Shown: positions 22,701-37,700 of the stretch, piece after piece
Layout: every line of letters starts with the position of its first letter
Numbering within the stretch: position 1 is the stretch's first letter
Program-made: the position numbers and the translations under genes
The notes under the pieces: model-generated
What the model was told of the DNA's origin: nothing
Seen by the model: the letters and a program-made list of their open reading frames with translations, nothing else
Database searches by the model: none
NCBI GenBank assembly: GCA_034509425.1
Contig: JAVTVJ010000666.1
Location: 124,001-188,000 of the forward strand
Reading direction: 5' to 3'
Source of the DNA: Eopsaltria australis
Lineage: Eukaryota > Chordata > Aves > Passeriformes > Petroicidae
Length of the DNA stretch: 64,000 nt

Positions 22701-25700
22701 CAGGCTGAACACCCCCAGCTCTCTCAGCTGTACCACAGTGGAAAACCCTGCTCAGGCTTCAGCCCAGACTCCTCGTGAGGCTGCAGCAGCGAGCCTGAGG
22801 TAAAACCTCCCAGCACAGCAGCCCCTGGACTTGGTACTTACAGGAATTCTTTCGAAACACTGTGTTGGTCATGAATTTGAAGAATCTCTCTGCGTAAAAG
22901 CTGGGTCTGTGTACTGACACTGTGTCCTACAACAGCAAGAAGCAATTGTTTAATTTTAAAATGATCCCTCAAGGCAGAATCCCTGTAACAACCAACACAG
23001 TCTTTTTTATTTCAACATTTAGCACTGACAGAGCCTTAAAATGGAAAGGCTTAACTGAAACACTCTAATTAATGCTATAAATAACCCTGAAGCGTTGCCT
23101 CTGATTGCATTTGATTATATTCTTGCTGTGATTTTATAATGGATTTTGGTGATTTTATTCCTTTGTAGACTTCCTGGATTTTTTTTAAACACTGGCCTGA
23201 TTGCATATATGAAATTTCTTCTGGCTTTGCTGGCTGCCATTCCAAGCACACCTGGATACCTTTGCATGTGACACAGACCCCCAGATTTAGCCAAGGGTCT
23301 CCATTCTGCTTCTGATGTTTGACTGTGCTCCCATGACTTAGCATCTCCACATTTCCTTTGCCACTTTAAGGGAAGCCAGGAAATGCAAGGCTGAAAATCT
23401 GTTTCCACATCCAAGGTAGTTTTTTCAGAAACACACACCTGGCTGCTGCAGGAATGAAGCCAGCAGGGAAACATGGAAAAGGATTTGCTGGCAGAGAGCT
23501 TGCTGAAGTGGAAACAGCCAGTCACCAAAGAGAACAGCACAGGGCTCCTGACACACACCTGAGTGTGTGCTCCTGGTGTCATGGAAGGAGAAGAGGAACA
23601 GACAGAAGCAGGGGAGGAAAGCTGTGAGCACAACAGCTCTCCATGTGAGGAGCTGGATTGAGCAAGGAAACCTGGCTGGGAATAAGTGGCACCACCCTGC
23701 TGTGCAGGAATGAGAGGCAAGAACTGCTCCTTTCATCAGCTGCAGCTGTGCCAGGTCAGGCTCTATAAATAGCCATCAGGTAATCCTGCCAGGCTTGGAC
23801 AACTCCTGCCTCTGCACAGGCACTCACCCCATCATGGACAAGGGCCTTCCAGGTGTGTTCTAACTTCTTGATGAACCTAAGAAGTGGAGAGAAAAAGAAA
23901 GATACAGATTCAAGCATGCACTCTGTACCAAGCCCCCTTTCCTACCCTATGGGGGAGATCCTTGAGCTGCCAATGTCACCAGGACTGAGCTTTCTGCAGC
24001 ATCTCCCCAGCCAGGTCAGGACTGCCTGGGAACACCACAGGGGAGGAGGAGCTGGGCTGGAAGAGGTGCACCTTCCATCCCTGGGTGGGAAACTACTTCT
24101 TTATGAGCAGCTCCTCATCCTGGACAAAGGGCTGTGTGTCCCCAGCTATTCTAAGGACATGATGGCCAGCTTGGGGCAGCCATACCTACTTATCCTCACA
24201 GCCTCCAGGAGACGACATCCCTCTTGCTTTCATTTGGTACTAAAAGAGATGTTATCAGCCAGAAAATACACACTGCCAGGTTACTCACCTGTATGACTGC
24301 AGGATATCTATGATTCCTACGTGCAGCAGGAGACGCTCTCCTTTGCCGTTCACAGCTGGGATTCCTCCCATCCTGCAGGTAAAGCACAACTTCAGCAGAG
24401 CACCCTCAGCCATAGCACCTGTAACACCCAAGCTCTGAGGAAGGGCAACAGCAGCCCCACCAAGGAGCTGTCTGGCATCAGACACATCTTAAAACCTGCA
24501 TGGTCACTTTGTGTACAACCATGGGAATCACCTGGCCTGATCCCAGGGTCACTGCCTGCATGGCCAAACACCACTATCCTGACAGAACCTGCATCGTGTG
24601 GCACAGCTCTGACTGGGCCAAAAAGCACCATGGAGTTTTTTCCTGGCTACTTTATTCTGGGGATCAGGTTATTTATCAGATCAGAGCTGTCTGCCATGAC
24701 GGCAGTAAACCCTTGAGGACGAGGGTACTCCCAGTTCCATCCATACTAATGGGTGGTGCAGCCAAAGGTGCAGCAACCATCAGCACCAGCACACAGCCAA
24801 AGCACAGGAGTACCAGACAGGCCATTGCAATTATTGATGCTGCTAGAAGAACTGGAAACACCACGGTTTTATCTCAGCTCTCAGGACTGAACCTCCATCA
24901 GCTGGTTTCAGACAGCAGCGAGCAGCAAACTCCCCCATTCCTTGGCCCAAGAGCCAGGGAGCCAGGCAGAATCTCAGATCAAGCAATACCCAGGCTTGGG
25001 GCAACCCCCAGCCTCCAGCTCCAGCAGTGACTCCAGCACTTGGCTACACTGCTGTCTGCTAAGCCCACTGGGATGGCCTCAGGGAACTGCCAGAGATTCC
25101 AAAGGTGGGAGTGATGGAGAACTTCAAGCTCCTAGGGACAGGCTGATCCCTACTTCTGCTCCAATATTTCGGTGCTGAGCTAGAACTGAGCTAATGTCTC
25201 CTCCCCAGGGCATGGGTGGATGTTTAGAGGCTGTTACACAAGCTGACAACCTACAGCCTGGCCTAAGAACAGAGACTGTTGTGAGGCCAGAGCCTTACAG
25301 AACTATTTCCCACCCTGGCTTCCTCCTTTCCCACCACACTAAAAACCCCAGGAGAGCTGCTCCCTTGAACAGCTCCTGAGTGCCTCATTAGGAATTTCCC
25401 ACTCCAGGTTTCACCTACGTGTCGTCGGTGTCTATGGACTCCCCCCGTGCAGCCCCTCCCTGGATGGACTCCATGGCTGTGGAGTACAGGGCCTTCTGCC
25501 CCACGGGACGCTTCTCGTCCGACGTGCTGTGCGCTCCCTCCGACAGCTGCTCCCGCTCGTGCTGGTCTATGTTATGAACCCCAAGCAGGAGGCTGTAGTC
25601 CATGATTTTAAAACTTTCCAGTACCTACAGGTTAGTATTGAGTTCAAGAACAAAGACAAAATATCAAGCCAGCAGTTGAAACACAGACCCTGAAGCATGG

Positions 25701-28700
25701 AATCAAAGCAATCAAAGCAAAGCATCCCATCCACATCCCCACTAACTCCTTTGACAGAGCCTGAAAGTTTCTGAACCAACAGTCACCTCTGGGCTTGAAT
25801 GCACAGAGTTTGGCCATCCCACAATCACACCAAAGGTCTGAAGATCTGCAAACAGTGGTTGGGAAAATGCTGCACAGTGGTTGGGAAAATGCTCCAGCAG
25901 AGCAGCTACAAGTGGAGCAGACTGCCAAGGTGTGATGCACCAGGCAAAGGAACACAGCCCTTAGAGACTACCATGAGATCCAACTCTACTGCTTGGCTTT
26001 CAGGGAAAAGGGCAGGAGAAAGGATTGATCCTAGTCTGGGGTCCGCAGATTAGCAAGGCTCTCGATAAGGAATTGCTCTTCCTCATGCTCGAGAGCCACA
26101 GAGTCTCCTTACCCTGTCCCCAAGCTGCCCCCTCCTTACCAGACAGTCTCGCTGCAACGTCTTCACCAAAGCACTGAAGGTATCTGCATCCAACATCAGG
26201 CCTTCAGGCATGTCTTGGATGAAGTCCAGATCCTTGTAGGTAGGACTGGACTTTTCTTTTTCCTTCTTGGATGCCCGGCGTTTGTAGGTTGAGCCTTTGA
26301 GGTCGAATTTCAGGTGCATTTTCACCACTCGAGGCAGGATGTTGTTCATCACGACCACGCGGATGTTTTTGCCCCCAGACTGTACACAGTACAGTCCATA
26401 AAACTTGGGCAGCAGAGTCCGGGGGTTCTGGTTCAGGTTCTGTAGCAAGGAGAAAGATCATTTGAACAGAAGATTTCTGCTGTGTTCACCACAAAGCACC
26501 ACAAAGCACGTCACCAGTTGACCTAGGGATTCTTTGAGAGATTTTCTGAAATTAACAGGAGCTCAGTGCACACATTTGACAAAGTCCTGCATTTCAGTGG
26601 CTTTAGGACCTGAAAATATAGGGACTGAGATGTTCAGCACTCTCTGGGCAAATAAGCAAGTCCAGAAATCCCCTGCTTTCCCCAAGTACAGCAGAAAAAA
26701 AAAAGGAAACCAAACTGGGAGAGAAACAAACACAGTAAGTGGGAACTTCAAGCTTAAAAATAACAGCTCTCTTTATCTCTCCACAAGTATCAGAATCAAG
26801 AGCCATTCTCTGCCCCAGAATAAACCAGAGACGGGGTTATTTTTTAAACAAAACAACATGAATGTTCTCCTCCTGTTGCAGAGTTGCTTTATAAAGCACT
26901 CAACCAGAGAGCACGGATATCCTGTTCTGCTGTCAAGACCTTTTTTTAGGCAGCAGAATGATTAGAAGTGACATGACAGGCAGGATTTGCTTGTTCAGCT
27001 TTGGGCACGTTTGGGAAGGAAACAAAACTTCTCTGCACTGTGGCAGGAAGGACAGACCTGACAGGTTCTGACAGACAGCAGAAATGTGACTTTATTAAAA
27101 TTTCATTCCCCTCAGCTCACCCACCTGGGCACAGTACAGCACACAACTCTTGAAAGGTGCCAACAATAACAAAGGCAGGTAAATAGGAACAGCTTTAAAG
27201 TAACTCAGGATGAAAGCACCCTGCTTCCTTTCCCTGATTCCTTTGACATGGGTGGTTCCCCAGGAGCAGCAGTGATCAGGGGTAGCACCACAGAACCCAC
27301 AGACAGTGGAAAGCTACAACGGGTTGCTCAGAACTCTGCATCAGACAGGTAAGTTCACTTTAATTCACTGACTGCTTGTCAGGATGATGGCAGGATTAAC
27401 AGTGCAACTCCATTCCCACTCAAAACCCCACACCTGATTTACTATTTACACATTAGGCAACAGGCAGTGCTTTCCAAGAAAGCTCATCCTGTCCAGGAAT
27501 GTGAGTGTCACCTGCAAAAGCAGGTGATTCACAGAATCTCAGGATGGCTTGTGTTGGAAGGAAGTGTAAAGACCATTTGGTTTCACCCCCTGCCATGAGG
27601 ACAGAAAAGCTGCCATGACAAAGCTGAGCTGGGTCTGAGGTGACACACACCATGTAGTATCCAGGAAGGAGCTTCTGCAGGAATTCAGCTTCCTTGTGCA
27701 TCACAGTTTTAATGATGAATTCATCGTCGCTGGTGACATAGAAGAGGGAGCCGCTGGCCCCAGGGTTGGACAGCTCGATCAGAGGCTCGTTACATAACGA
27801 ATACTGGCGAGAAAAAGAAAAGAAGGTGATGCTTTATCCCCCATTTATTGCAGATTCGAGTTCTATGCCCTCAAGGGCCTTCCCCAGCATGTCGCCTCCC
27901 TGGGAGATTAAAGGGTAGCAAAGCTCAAGTGAGAACTATTTTCATTATAGGTTAGACCTGAGCAGCCAAACTGATGGACAATTTATAATTAGAGACTAAG
28001 ATTACAGTTCAGAGCATCCCAAATGCTCAGTATCCAACTAATCATCTGCTTCAGGAACATCCAGCCTTCATAAAGACATCTTATCTGTTGCCATTGTGCC
28101 TGCGTGCACGTCTCACATTCAGGCTCTCTGAGCACAGCCCAGCACAGGCTGACGGACACTGAGGATTTCAGGAGACACCACAGTCTGCTCAGGGAACCAC
28201 CTATCACTGTGCTGGAGGGAACACAAGGCACTGGCTGTTCTCAGCAGCCTCCCCTGGCCTTGTGCTCCCCTGTTCCCTGCAAAAGCAAGTGCCTGATTCA
28301 CAGAATCCCACAATGGCTTGGGCTGCAAATGACCTTAAAGCCCATCTCATTCCATACATGGGCAGGGACACCTTCCACTAGATTAGGCTGCTCCAAGTTC
28401 CATCCAACCTGGCTGTATCTTTACAGCCACACCTCACTCCATGAGTCCTGCTGAAAGCACGTGACAAATCCTATCCCAAGTATGCAATCAAGAGGGATGA
28501 GCCCTGCTCAAGCGCAGCAAAGAGTTCTGCATTGGGACCTGAAGTGGGAGAACATGTCTGGTCATCAAACAGCAGGTCCTCAAATAAGGACTTGCCCAGC
28601 AGCAGAGGGGAAAAAAAAGCAGAAAGCAAAACAGGCAGATGCACTTTTTAGCTCAGTGCCCACCCAGGTACTGCAGGAGTCAGGTGGGTTCAGGGCAGGA

Positions 28701-31700
28701 TCACAGGGCTGCCCAGTGAGAGGTGAAATGGGAAGAGGGAGGTGGGACATGGAAGGGAGGTGATCAGAGCAATAAATTAAATGCTCATCATTATGTACTG
28801 AAAACAGCTTTCAGCTTTGCACAGATTAACAACCCCAGACTTGATCAAGTTAATCATCTCATGCATAATTAAAAGCATTCGCTGCTGTGGCAGGCAAGAG
28901 ACAATCAGGAGAAGCAGAAGCAACAAATCAGAGCCATGACCTTTGCAACTGAGGCAAACTCCTTGCCTGTCTTCAGCTCTGAACACTCATCCTTCAGGCA
29001 GCACTGCCTTAGCTGGCACAAGAGGGGATCCCTGTTACCCTCCCACCAGGCACTGGCACAAGTTTGTTTCATTGGCAGGTGTTCAGCTGTGATCACCCTC
29101 ATCTATAAGGTGAAGTCACACAATAAGGGCTGTTCCAAAAGGGGAGGGTGTGCACTCATGGATGAGTTTCCTTCCCCAATTCACACAGAGCAGGACGTCA
29201 CATAAAGGCAAGGGCCCAAATTCCACCACAGTGCACTTGAAGCCCCAACAGCTTGTACTCCAAGGTATTTGAAAACCAGCCTTTCCAGCTCTGAGGAGCT
29301 TTTGAAGCACAAGAACAAGCTGCGGTTTATTCTGGTTTTTTAAGATGATTAAAATAACTACACTCACATAGCTCTCCAGTGAGTACACAAGAAAAAATTC
29401 CCATCTTTGTCCTTGGAGCCGCAGGGGACATTACAGGGTCGCACCCAGCAGAACACAACTCCTCTGGCTTGTAAACACAGTAAGTTATTGTTACCACAAG
29501 GACCAGAGAGGGAAGCCCATTGCAGGGCTTACACAGCTCACACTGTGTGCAGGTCATGGCCTCTCTCCAGTACAGGCTGGCAGCTGCTGCTCAGCAAACT
29601 CAGACGTGGAATCATGGAATGTTTTGGGATGGAAGGGACCCTTTAAGGATCACCTTGTTCCACTCCCTGCCATGGGCAGGGACACCTTCCACTATCCCAG
29701 GTTGCTCCAAGCCCTGTCCAACCTGTCCTGGAACACTCCCAGGGATGAGGCAACCACAGCTTCTCTGGGCACCCTGTGCCAGGGCCTCCCCACCCTCATG
29801 GTAAAGGTAAATAAAGAAGGAAAAGACAGAGAAATGTAAAAACATATCCATACCAAATAATCATCAGGACGAATCCCAAAGAGCTCTCGGAAGTAGCGGA
29901 AAGCCACTGGGGCGTAGGTCTTGAACCTGAAGTCGGCGTAGTGGTGAGCTGGGGTGAGGTTGCTGCCTTCACTGCACAGAACACACAATGGGCATGGGTG
30001 TTACCATCCACCACACATGGACACTCACACCAAAGCTACTGGGCATTTCAGATGCAATGAGCCTTGCAAAAACACATCTTTGGAACAACAACCACCACCT
30101 TTCTTCTGTGGTAAGAAAACAGGAAAACAGTTTCAAATGATCTGCAAAATCCAGAGATTTCCAGAGATTAAGCCAAGCAGAATATATTTACATAGAGAAC
30201 ATAGCTTTTATGAGTTTTGTTTATTCACAGTTAAGAGAGCTCCCAGAAGAAGCTTCTTCCATCTAAAACACGATATCATTTTGTGGAAGAAGTTCTAGAT
30301 GGACAGGTAGAAAGACAAGCAGGTAGGAAGGGTAACAAATGAGAGCACAGTACTGCATCTTGCACCATGCTTCCCTGCAAGCCAGTGCACTGCAGATTCC
30401 AACACTTCCCACTGTTCTGTTTGTATACCATGGAGCAGATTTAAAACATTCAGAGCAACTCTGATCTAAAGACAGATGGAAGCTCTCTTGAAAAATCAGT
30501 GAGAGGAAAAGAAAAGAAATAATTGATGCATTCATTCTTTTCCTTTTTACCTTGGGAAAAAAATGCTCTCCACCACGTAGAAGTCCTGCATCAGGACATC
30601 TCTCTCTGGCTTGGAGCTCAGATTGCCCACAGTATATCCAATCCCCAGCTGGATGGCCCCCTTCAGAGTGGATGAGGTGGTCTGGCAAAAGGAAAGGAGC
30701 AGTCAGTGACCATTTCACAGCAGATAATCACAATAACATCCCCTGCATTACAGCATAGTCATGGCTGTGACTTCTGTGGGATCATCTCAGGCATCACACA
30801 CTGCTAAGCAAGTTTACCCAGCTGAAGAGATTAATTAGGGCTTCAGATTTGCTATTTGCAGGATTGTGCTGTCCAAGGGTACTGCATAAAAATCTCAACC
30901 AGATTTATAACTACCGGGCCATAAGTTCTCTCAGCCTGTCAGCCACACTTGGGTGCCATCCCCCACTCCCCAAACCCAAACCTTTTTGTAGGTGGTTTCC
31001 CCAGAAGCATCCACACTTCGATGGCCAATCCTCTTTCCTTGGCCTGGCTGTCCTGGCAGTGAGGGGCCCTGCAAGGAGAGCACAAGGACAGTCAAGGCAC
31101 AGGCTGAGCTACCACCAAGCACACACAGAGCAGCACAGCCACACTCCCACGCTGTACTGCACACAGGGATCACAGTACTGCTGGAGAAAACCCTACAGAA
31201 TGCCAACAGGTAAAACTGAAGCTCTTTGAATTATACTTCCACCCCTCCAGATGAGTTAGAATAGCAACACTGCACCTGACAGCCCCACTGCTCACTGGCA
31301 GAGCCCTCAGCCAAGATGCCGAGCTCGGAAAAGATCCAGCTGCCAAGATTCTTCAGGTGCTTGACTGAGGTTTCCCATTGATTTAAAACAGTGATGTGTT
31401 AAATCAAACAGCCACAGAGATTTATTCATAAAATCCCACGCCCTCAGGTGTCACACTGGCACCTCGGGCTTTGCTGGAGAGATCAGAGCCAGCTGATGGG
31501 GACAGCCCAGCCCCACTCACACTGAGATAATCCATTTAAGCAAGATCTCATCTGTTTGCAATTCCAAGGCCAAGCCCACACAGCGTGAGCCACAGGAATG
31601 TCTCCTCCACAAGTTTTGCAGTTTACAGAAATGCTATAGACTGCCAGCACTTCAGGGTGACAACAAACCTGCTCCTGTCCCCTTCTCCTCTCCTACCTCT

Positions 31701-34700
31701 GAGTCTGCTTGGGCCTTTCTTTGCCAGCCCAGGAGGTAGCAGGTTGTGGCTGCTCCTTTAACAGCCCGATGTAACCAGGTCTTGGGAAGTTCCCTGCAGC
31801 TCCTTTTGCAGCCACAGGGACTCTCTACTCCACCACCAGGCAGCATTGCACCCACTCCCAAGCTCTCTGCCAGTTGATCCTGATGGATCCTGGAGCCCAT
31901 CAGGCAGCTAGAAATGCTGGTGCGACACCAGCACCATTTTGGGGTTTGCTACATTGCAGAACAGCTTTGGATGTCCCTTTGAGCAGCACTCAGAGAGATC
32001 CAAGGTCACTTCCCAAGTGACACTGTTCTATCCCTGTCTCTCTTGAGTGCTGCACAGACCCAGCTCTGAAACAATGGCTCCAGCAAACAATGGATAATTT
32101 TGCTCAGACTCAGAAGTTCTTTGTACTTCAGCTTTTGATCAAGAGCTTGCAGTTATTTCTGCTCAATCTGCTCGTACTCTTGTACTAAGGGGCAGTCTGA
32201 GTTCTCCTTCAAAAATTCCATTTCCTACCCTATTTTATTAGCAGGGCCAGCCTTGCTTCTGAGCATTGCTCCTCCAGCAGCTGTGAGCAGCAGCACAGCT
32301 CAGCCTCTCCTTCTACCAACCCGCTGGATCTTACTCCATGCAAGCCCAAGCTGTGCTGTCCTGCCTTGCCAATGGCTCACCATCATTCTCCCAATGTGAT
32401 GAGCAGACGGAAGGGACTGCCATTGTAGCGACTGCAGTGACAAAAGTCTCTTCCAGTCTCTTGTTCTGCCTGTGGCTGTTTCCAGGGCAAGAAGAAGTGG
32501 CCCTATTTGTGCAATGAACGATGCAACCAACCTCCACAGAAGCTGAGCTTCCCACTACAGATATTCCTGTGCAGGTACGAAAGAATCAAGTATTGCATTC
32601 CAGGCAATTTGATGGGAAGATTTTGCTGTTTGTGTGTACAAATGCTCATCATCCCAGGTGAAGAATGGGAAGGGGGATGTAAAAAAATTTGATCAAACAA
32701 AAATAATTTGAACATGATGCCCTAAACCATGAGTGTGGGTTTCAGGGAACAGCTTTCAGGCACAGAGCCTCCCACTAGATTCCCTGCTGCCAACTGTGAA
32801 GAGTTTTGCTCCAGAAGGTAACAGTGACTCAGAACCTGTGACCTGGAATATCTACAAGAGAAGCTGAGTCCCTAAAAATGTTCCCATTCTAGGGTTTCAC
32901 AAATCACAGCATCCCTGACTTGCTCCCACCAGTGGGTAAGAGGCCTGGAGATGCCCAATACATGCATTCTCCAGTTCCCACCTTCAGGTGCTGGTGTGGA
33001 AGAGGTGTCCTCAGACACTGATGTAGAGGCATCATGGATCACACAGCCAGAACTGGCCACATGATGGGCACAATCCCTGCACATCCCTTCTGCAGCTGCA
33101 GTGATACCAACAAAGGGACCCTGGGGACCTGCCACTAACTTTATTTCCCTCAAATAAGAGATATCAATTTTGTAGTAATCTCCTAAGTATTTTGAAATCC
33201 AGTTCTGCTTAAAAAAGGCAGGCAGAAGAGTTTCCTAGAGTTCTGTGTTCTCATTTCTCAACACAGGATTGTCAAACACAGCTTTACACATCTCACCTCG
33301 GTGATGGGTGTCTTCTTTGGGCCCAGACCTGCAGACAAAAGGGAAGAGCATCAGTAAAAGTAGAGACATCAAATAAAAACCCCCAACCCAACCACCACAC
33401 CTCTGAGAAAACAGTTCAATGCTTTGTCTTTTCAAGTTACAGCAGCCAGCCTTTAGAGAAACTGGTTTGCAGCTTCACTCGTGCAGGAATCTGATGGTAT
33501 AGGAGTCACCTGAACAATTTCACATTCAGAAGCACAAAAATGCACATTTTTTCCCAGCAATTGTATTTCCTAGAGGCTTCAGCAGAGAGGTCTTGCAAAT
33601 CTCTGCTGCCCCATTAAGCATTGGGACCACACTATGCTGAAGAGTTGGCTCCATGCAGAAGCCCAGAGAGACACTCCTGAAGCTGTTTTCCAGCCACTCA
33701 GAAGGCACTTGACAAACTATATTGATAATTGAATATATTTATAGAATCCTATGTCCAAATATATCACACAAATGAATGCATCATTTATCTTTATCACTGC
33801 CTCAGGAGAAGCCACTGCTGCTCCATTACAGCCAATGGTGGAAATCAGGGTTTTGCCTCAAGCTTTTAGATATATAATCAGAGCTGGAAACACACCCCCA
33901 AACCCTCTGACATGAGGCCATCTCCCATTTCCTAGCCTGAGTTTGTTTTTCTGAACCCAAGTTTGCAAGAAGCTCCTTAGTATCAGCCAGCAGTGAGCAC
34001 AGGCTCCTGTGTGGAACGTGGGACCCAGAGATCCAGGTCAGCTGGCTCCCAAGAGCTACCACCAAGATCAAGAGCTGCTGAAGAGGAGCTCCCCACAGCA
34101 CCCCAGCACCTCTGTGTGCTCAGGCCAGTTCTCAGAGGGAGTCTCCTGCACAGAACACAAACCCAGGGACAGGTTTAAGGCACCTGTTTCAGGGTCAGTC
34201 TGCAACTCCCTGCTCCTGTCCTACAGCATTCCTACAGGCACAGATCCTTATCAACTCATAATCCTTCAGAAAGGGCTTTATTTTGCAAGAGACCATTGAC
34301 TGGAGTCACTAAAATGAGGGGGTGGTCTTTTCTGAGGAAGGTGGATGTCATGTCCTCTGTCCATCCTGGCTGGAGAGCAGGAAAAGCCCCAGAACTCCCA
34401 GCCCAACTCCTGCTGCTTCAGCATCTCCCCCATTTGGCAAAGGAAGAACTTCGATGCTTTACCTGTGGTACCTGTTCAATCTCCCCAAAGAGAAGCAGTG
34501 ATGCTGCTATAGGGCTTGTTTTAGAAGGAGCCTGAGCAAGAACCTGGACATCAGTACCTGAAGGGGCTCCAAGAGAGCTGGAAAGGGACTTGGGAAAAGG
34601 GATGGAGGGACAGGACAAGGGAGAATGGCTTCCACTGCCAGAGGGCAGGGTTAGGTGGGATACTGGGAAGAAATACTCTCCTGGATCCCTGGCAGTGTCC

Positions 34701-37700
34701 AAGGCCAGGCTGGACGGGGCTTGGAGCAACCTCAGACAGTGGAAGGTGTCCCTGCCCATGGCAGGGGGTGGAACAAGATGAGCTTGGTCTGTTCCAACAC
34801 AAAACATTCCAAGATTCCATGATAATGGGATGACAACAACATCCGGGAAGTGTGTGACTCAGCTACATTTTGGAAAATATTTCAGACTCTGGAAAGCAAA
34901 TAAACAACAAACCCAACAAAAACCCCTTGGTGATCACAGGGGAGATGAAGCTGCTCTGGCTCTGAAGTGCTGCAGGTGTCTCACCATCCTGATCTCCACA
35001 AACTGGGCAGTCCCTCACATGAAGCAGGTCTTGTCACATGGCATTTGGAGCTGTCTGCAGAGCAGCCCTGGGGCTACAGCCCAGCCTGCAGGCAGAGCCA
35101 GAGCAGCATGGGAAGAGTCATTTCTCATTATTCTCTTTAAACAGTGCCCTACTCCTGCGTCAGGCACTGAAATGCCTCTCCCTGTGTCACACAATCACAC
35201 TGCAAACAGGCAGAGTGGGAATGTGAGGGGTGCAGAGCAGCTCCCTTCTGTGGCGCACCCAGGGCAGGTCCCCTCGGGCAAGGGGGCATCATTGACACAG
35301 GCCAGTGACACACACATGTGACATGAACCCTGTCCTCCTGCAGCTCCTGGACTGCAGCAGCACATGGCTCAGGACCACTGCAAGCTCAAACTCTGCTGAA
35401 AAATTAGCTCTTTGGCCTAAGTCAACACAGTTTTGTGATTAGTGAACAAAACACCCTGCAATGGCCCGGAGAGAAGGAAATAAGGCTCTGAGTGAGCACT
35501 TGGCTAATGAACTTCCAGGGCATAAGCTGAAGCAGCACTTCCAGACCATTGGGGAATCCAAAGGAACTAATGCTGCTCCAAATTGAGCACTGGAAATTGT
35601 TGGGCCAGGGGAATGTGCTCTCCCTGCATGGCTGCCACTGCTCTCCTGCTGCACTAATCTCATTTCTGCACTTTGTCACAATTCCAGAGCAGGAGATTAT
35701 CTTTAATTTTGTGATAATTACCACAAGCCACTTTCATTCCCAGCTTTTAGGTGTCTGCTGCTGTACACGTACCAAATGTGGAATCAACACCAATCGTCTG
35801 CACAAAGAAAAGGTATTGGAGGCAAGGAACTGCAGATGTCTGGGAGAAATTATGCCTATTGTAGGCAAGAGCAACCCCAGTAAAACTTCCCTCTGTCCCC
35901 ACCAGTAATAAAAAGTAATCAGCTCTATAAAAGCAACTTGTCCAGTCAGAAAATGTAAAAATCTTCCACTGGCTCCTCTGTGCATGGCACATGGCTGTGC
36001 TCAGCTCAAACAAGCTGACAGATGGCCTGGCAAAATCTGATTTAACTCCAGCTCCAGGGGTTATTGAGCCACGAGGCAGCACTGGGGTTTGCAGGAGTGG
36101 GAGCACTGCTCACTGCTTCAGGAAGTTTCAACCCTTAATAAGCTGATTGAAATGATTCTTGTCTGATTTGGTGTGGCTTACAAGGCTGTGCTCACAAGTG
36201 TGATGAGAGGCTCTGGAGGGGAAACCGTGAGATGAAACCCCAACTTTCTGCCCTGCCTCCAGTCTGTGCCCGGGCTCCGCCACGCACTTCATGCATGCGT
36301 GACCTGCTGCCTTCAGTTCTGTTCTCATCTGTGCATGGCTTTGAGTGACCCTGTCCCAGTGCTTGAGCTTCTACAGCGCCTCTGAAATAAACACTTCAGT
36401 TGTGGCATTCAGCAATTCCCATCTCAGACTTATGTTTTTTCCATATTCACAGCCACATTGGCCCTCTCCACCACTAAGCTGACACCGAGCAGGACAGGCA
36501 GGAATCTCCTCCTGGAAAGCCTCTGCACAGGAAAGGGCTCAAGTTTCAGCTCTACCAGCCAGAGGAGCAAAACCCCCAAAAGGTGAGGATGGGGAGGCCC
36601 TGGCACAGGGTGCCCAGAGCAGCTGTGGCTGCCCCATGATCCCTGGAATCTGAGGCCAGGTAGGATGGGGCTTGGAGCAACCTGGGACAGTGGAAGGTGT
36701 CACTTCCACTTCCTACAAAACCAGCTGAGGCAGGTTGACTTGCCAAAACCCTTCATCATCAAAACAGGTATTAGAGGCTTCTGTCCACCAGAAAGCAATT
36801 TCTTAAAAGATTTACAAAAATCCAGCAGAAGCCTAATTTAAGATCATAGAATCCTGGAATATCCTGAGTAGGAAGGGACCCACAGGGATCATGCGTCCAA
36901 CCCCTATCCCTGCACAGACACCCCAACAATCCCACCCTGGGCATCCCTGGCAGCGCTGTCCAAACGCTCCTGGAGCTCTGGCAGCCTGGGGAGCCTGGGC
37001 AGTGCCCACATGATCTAACAATGAAGTTTTTTTTATAAGACAGGTCTATATACACAGACATATATTTACCAATTGTAAGTATTTGATGCTTTATGATGCC
37101 CTAGAGAAGTCAAAACAAATCTGAATAACCAGTGGGCTCTTTTCTCTGATCAGAACTGCTGCTGCATCTTTACTAAATGCTTCACTTTATTTAAGGGTTT
37201 ATAAGGATATACAATGTGACTGGAACTAAAAATACGTGAAAATATAAATGCCACGTAAGCTCCTTGGCTGGAGGCTGCAACAGCATGACTCCCCCAGAAA
37301 TTCAGCACACCAGAGACCTGTAGCTTGCCATTCACTCCCAGCCTGGTCTAGTGAAAGGTGTCCCTGCTCCAGCTCCGAGCCCATGGAGCAGCAGCACAGG
37401 GCAATGCAGGGAGGGGAGGGGACACCACAGGGAGCAGGAGCTGGCTTAGTCACCCCCCAGAGAAGGCAGCTGAGTACAACCTGCCCTTCCCAGGCACCTA
37501 CTTCTGATCATTAAACATGTTTTATTCCCATAATTCAACCCAATTTGATTCAGATGAGAATCAAGTAAGGCACAAAATTAAATTAAAGTTTTGGGTTTTT
37601 CTCCCCTTAAATGTGCCATCTCTTGGCAGAAAGAGCTGTAGCTATTCTGCACCCTGGGCATGGATCACTGCTCCTGCTATCCAACTGCTTGGAGAAGTAA

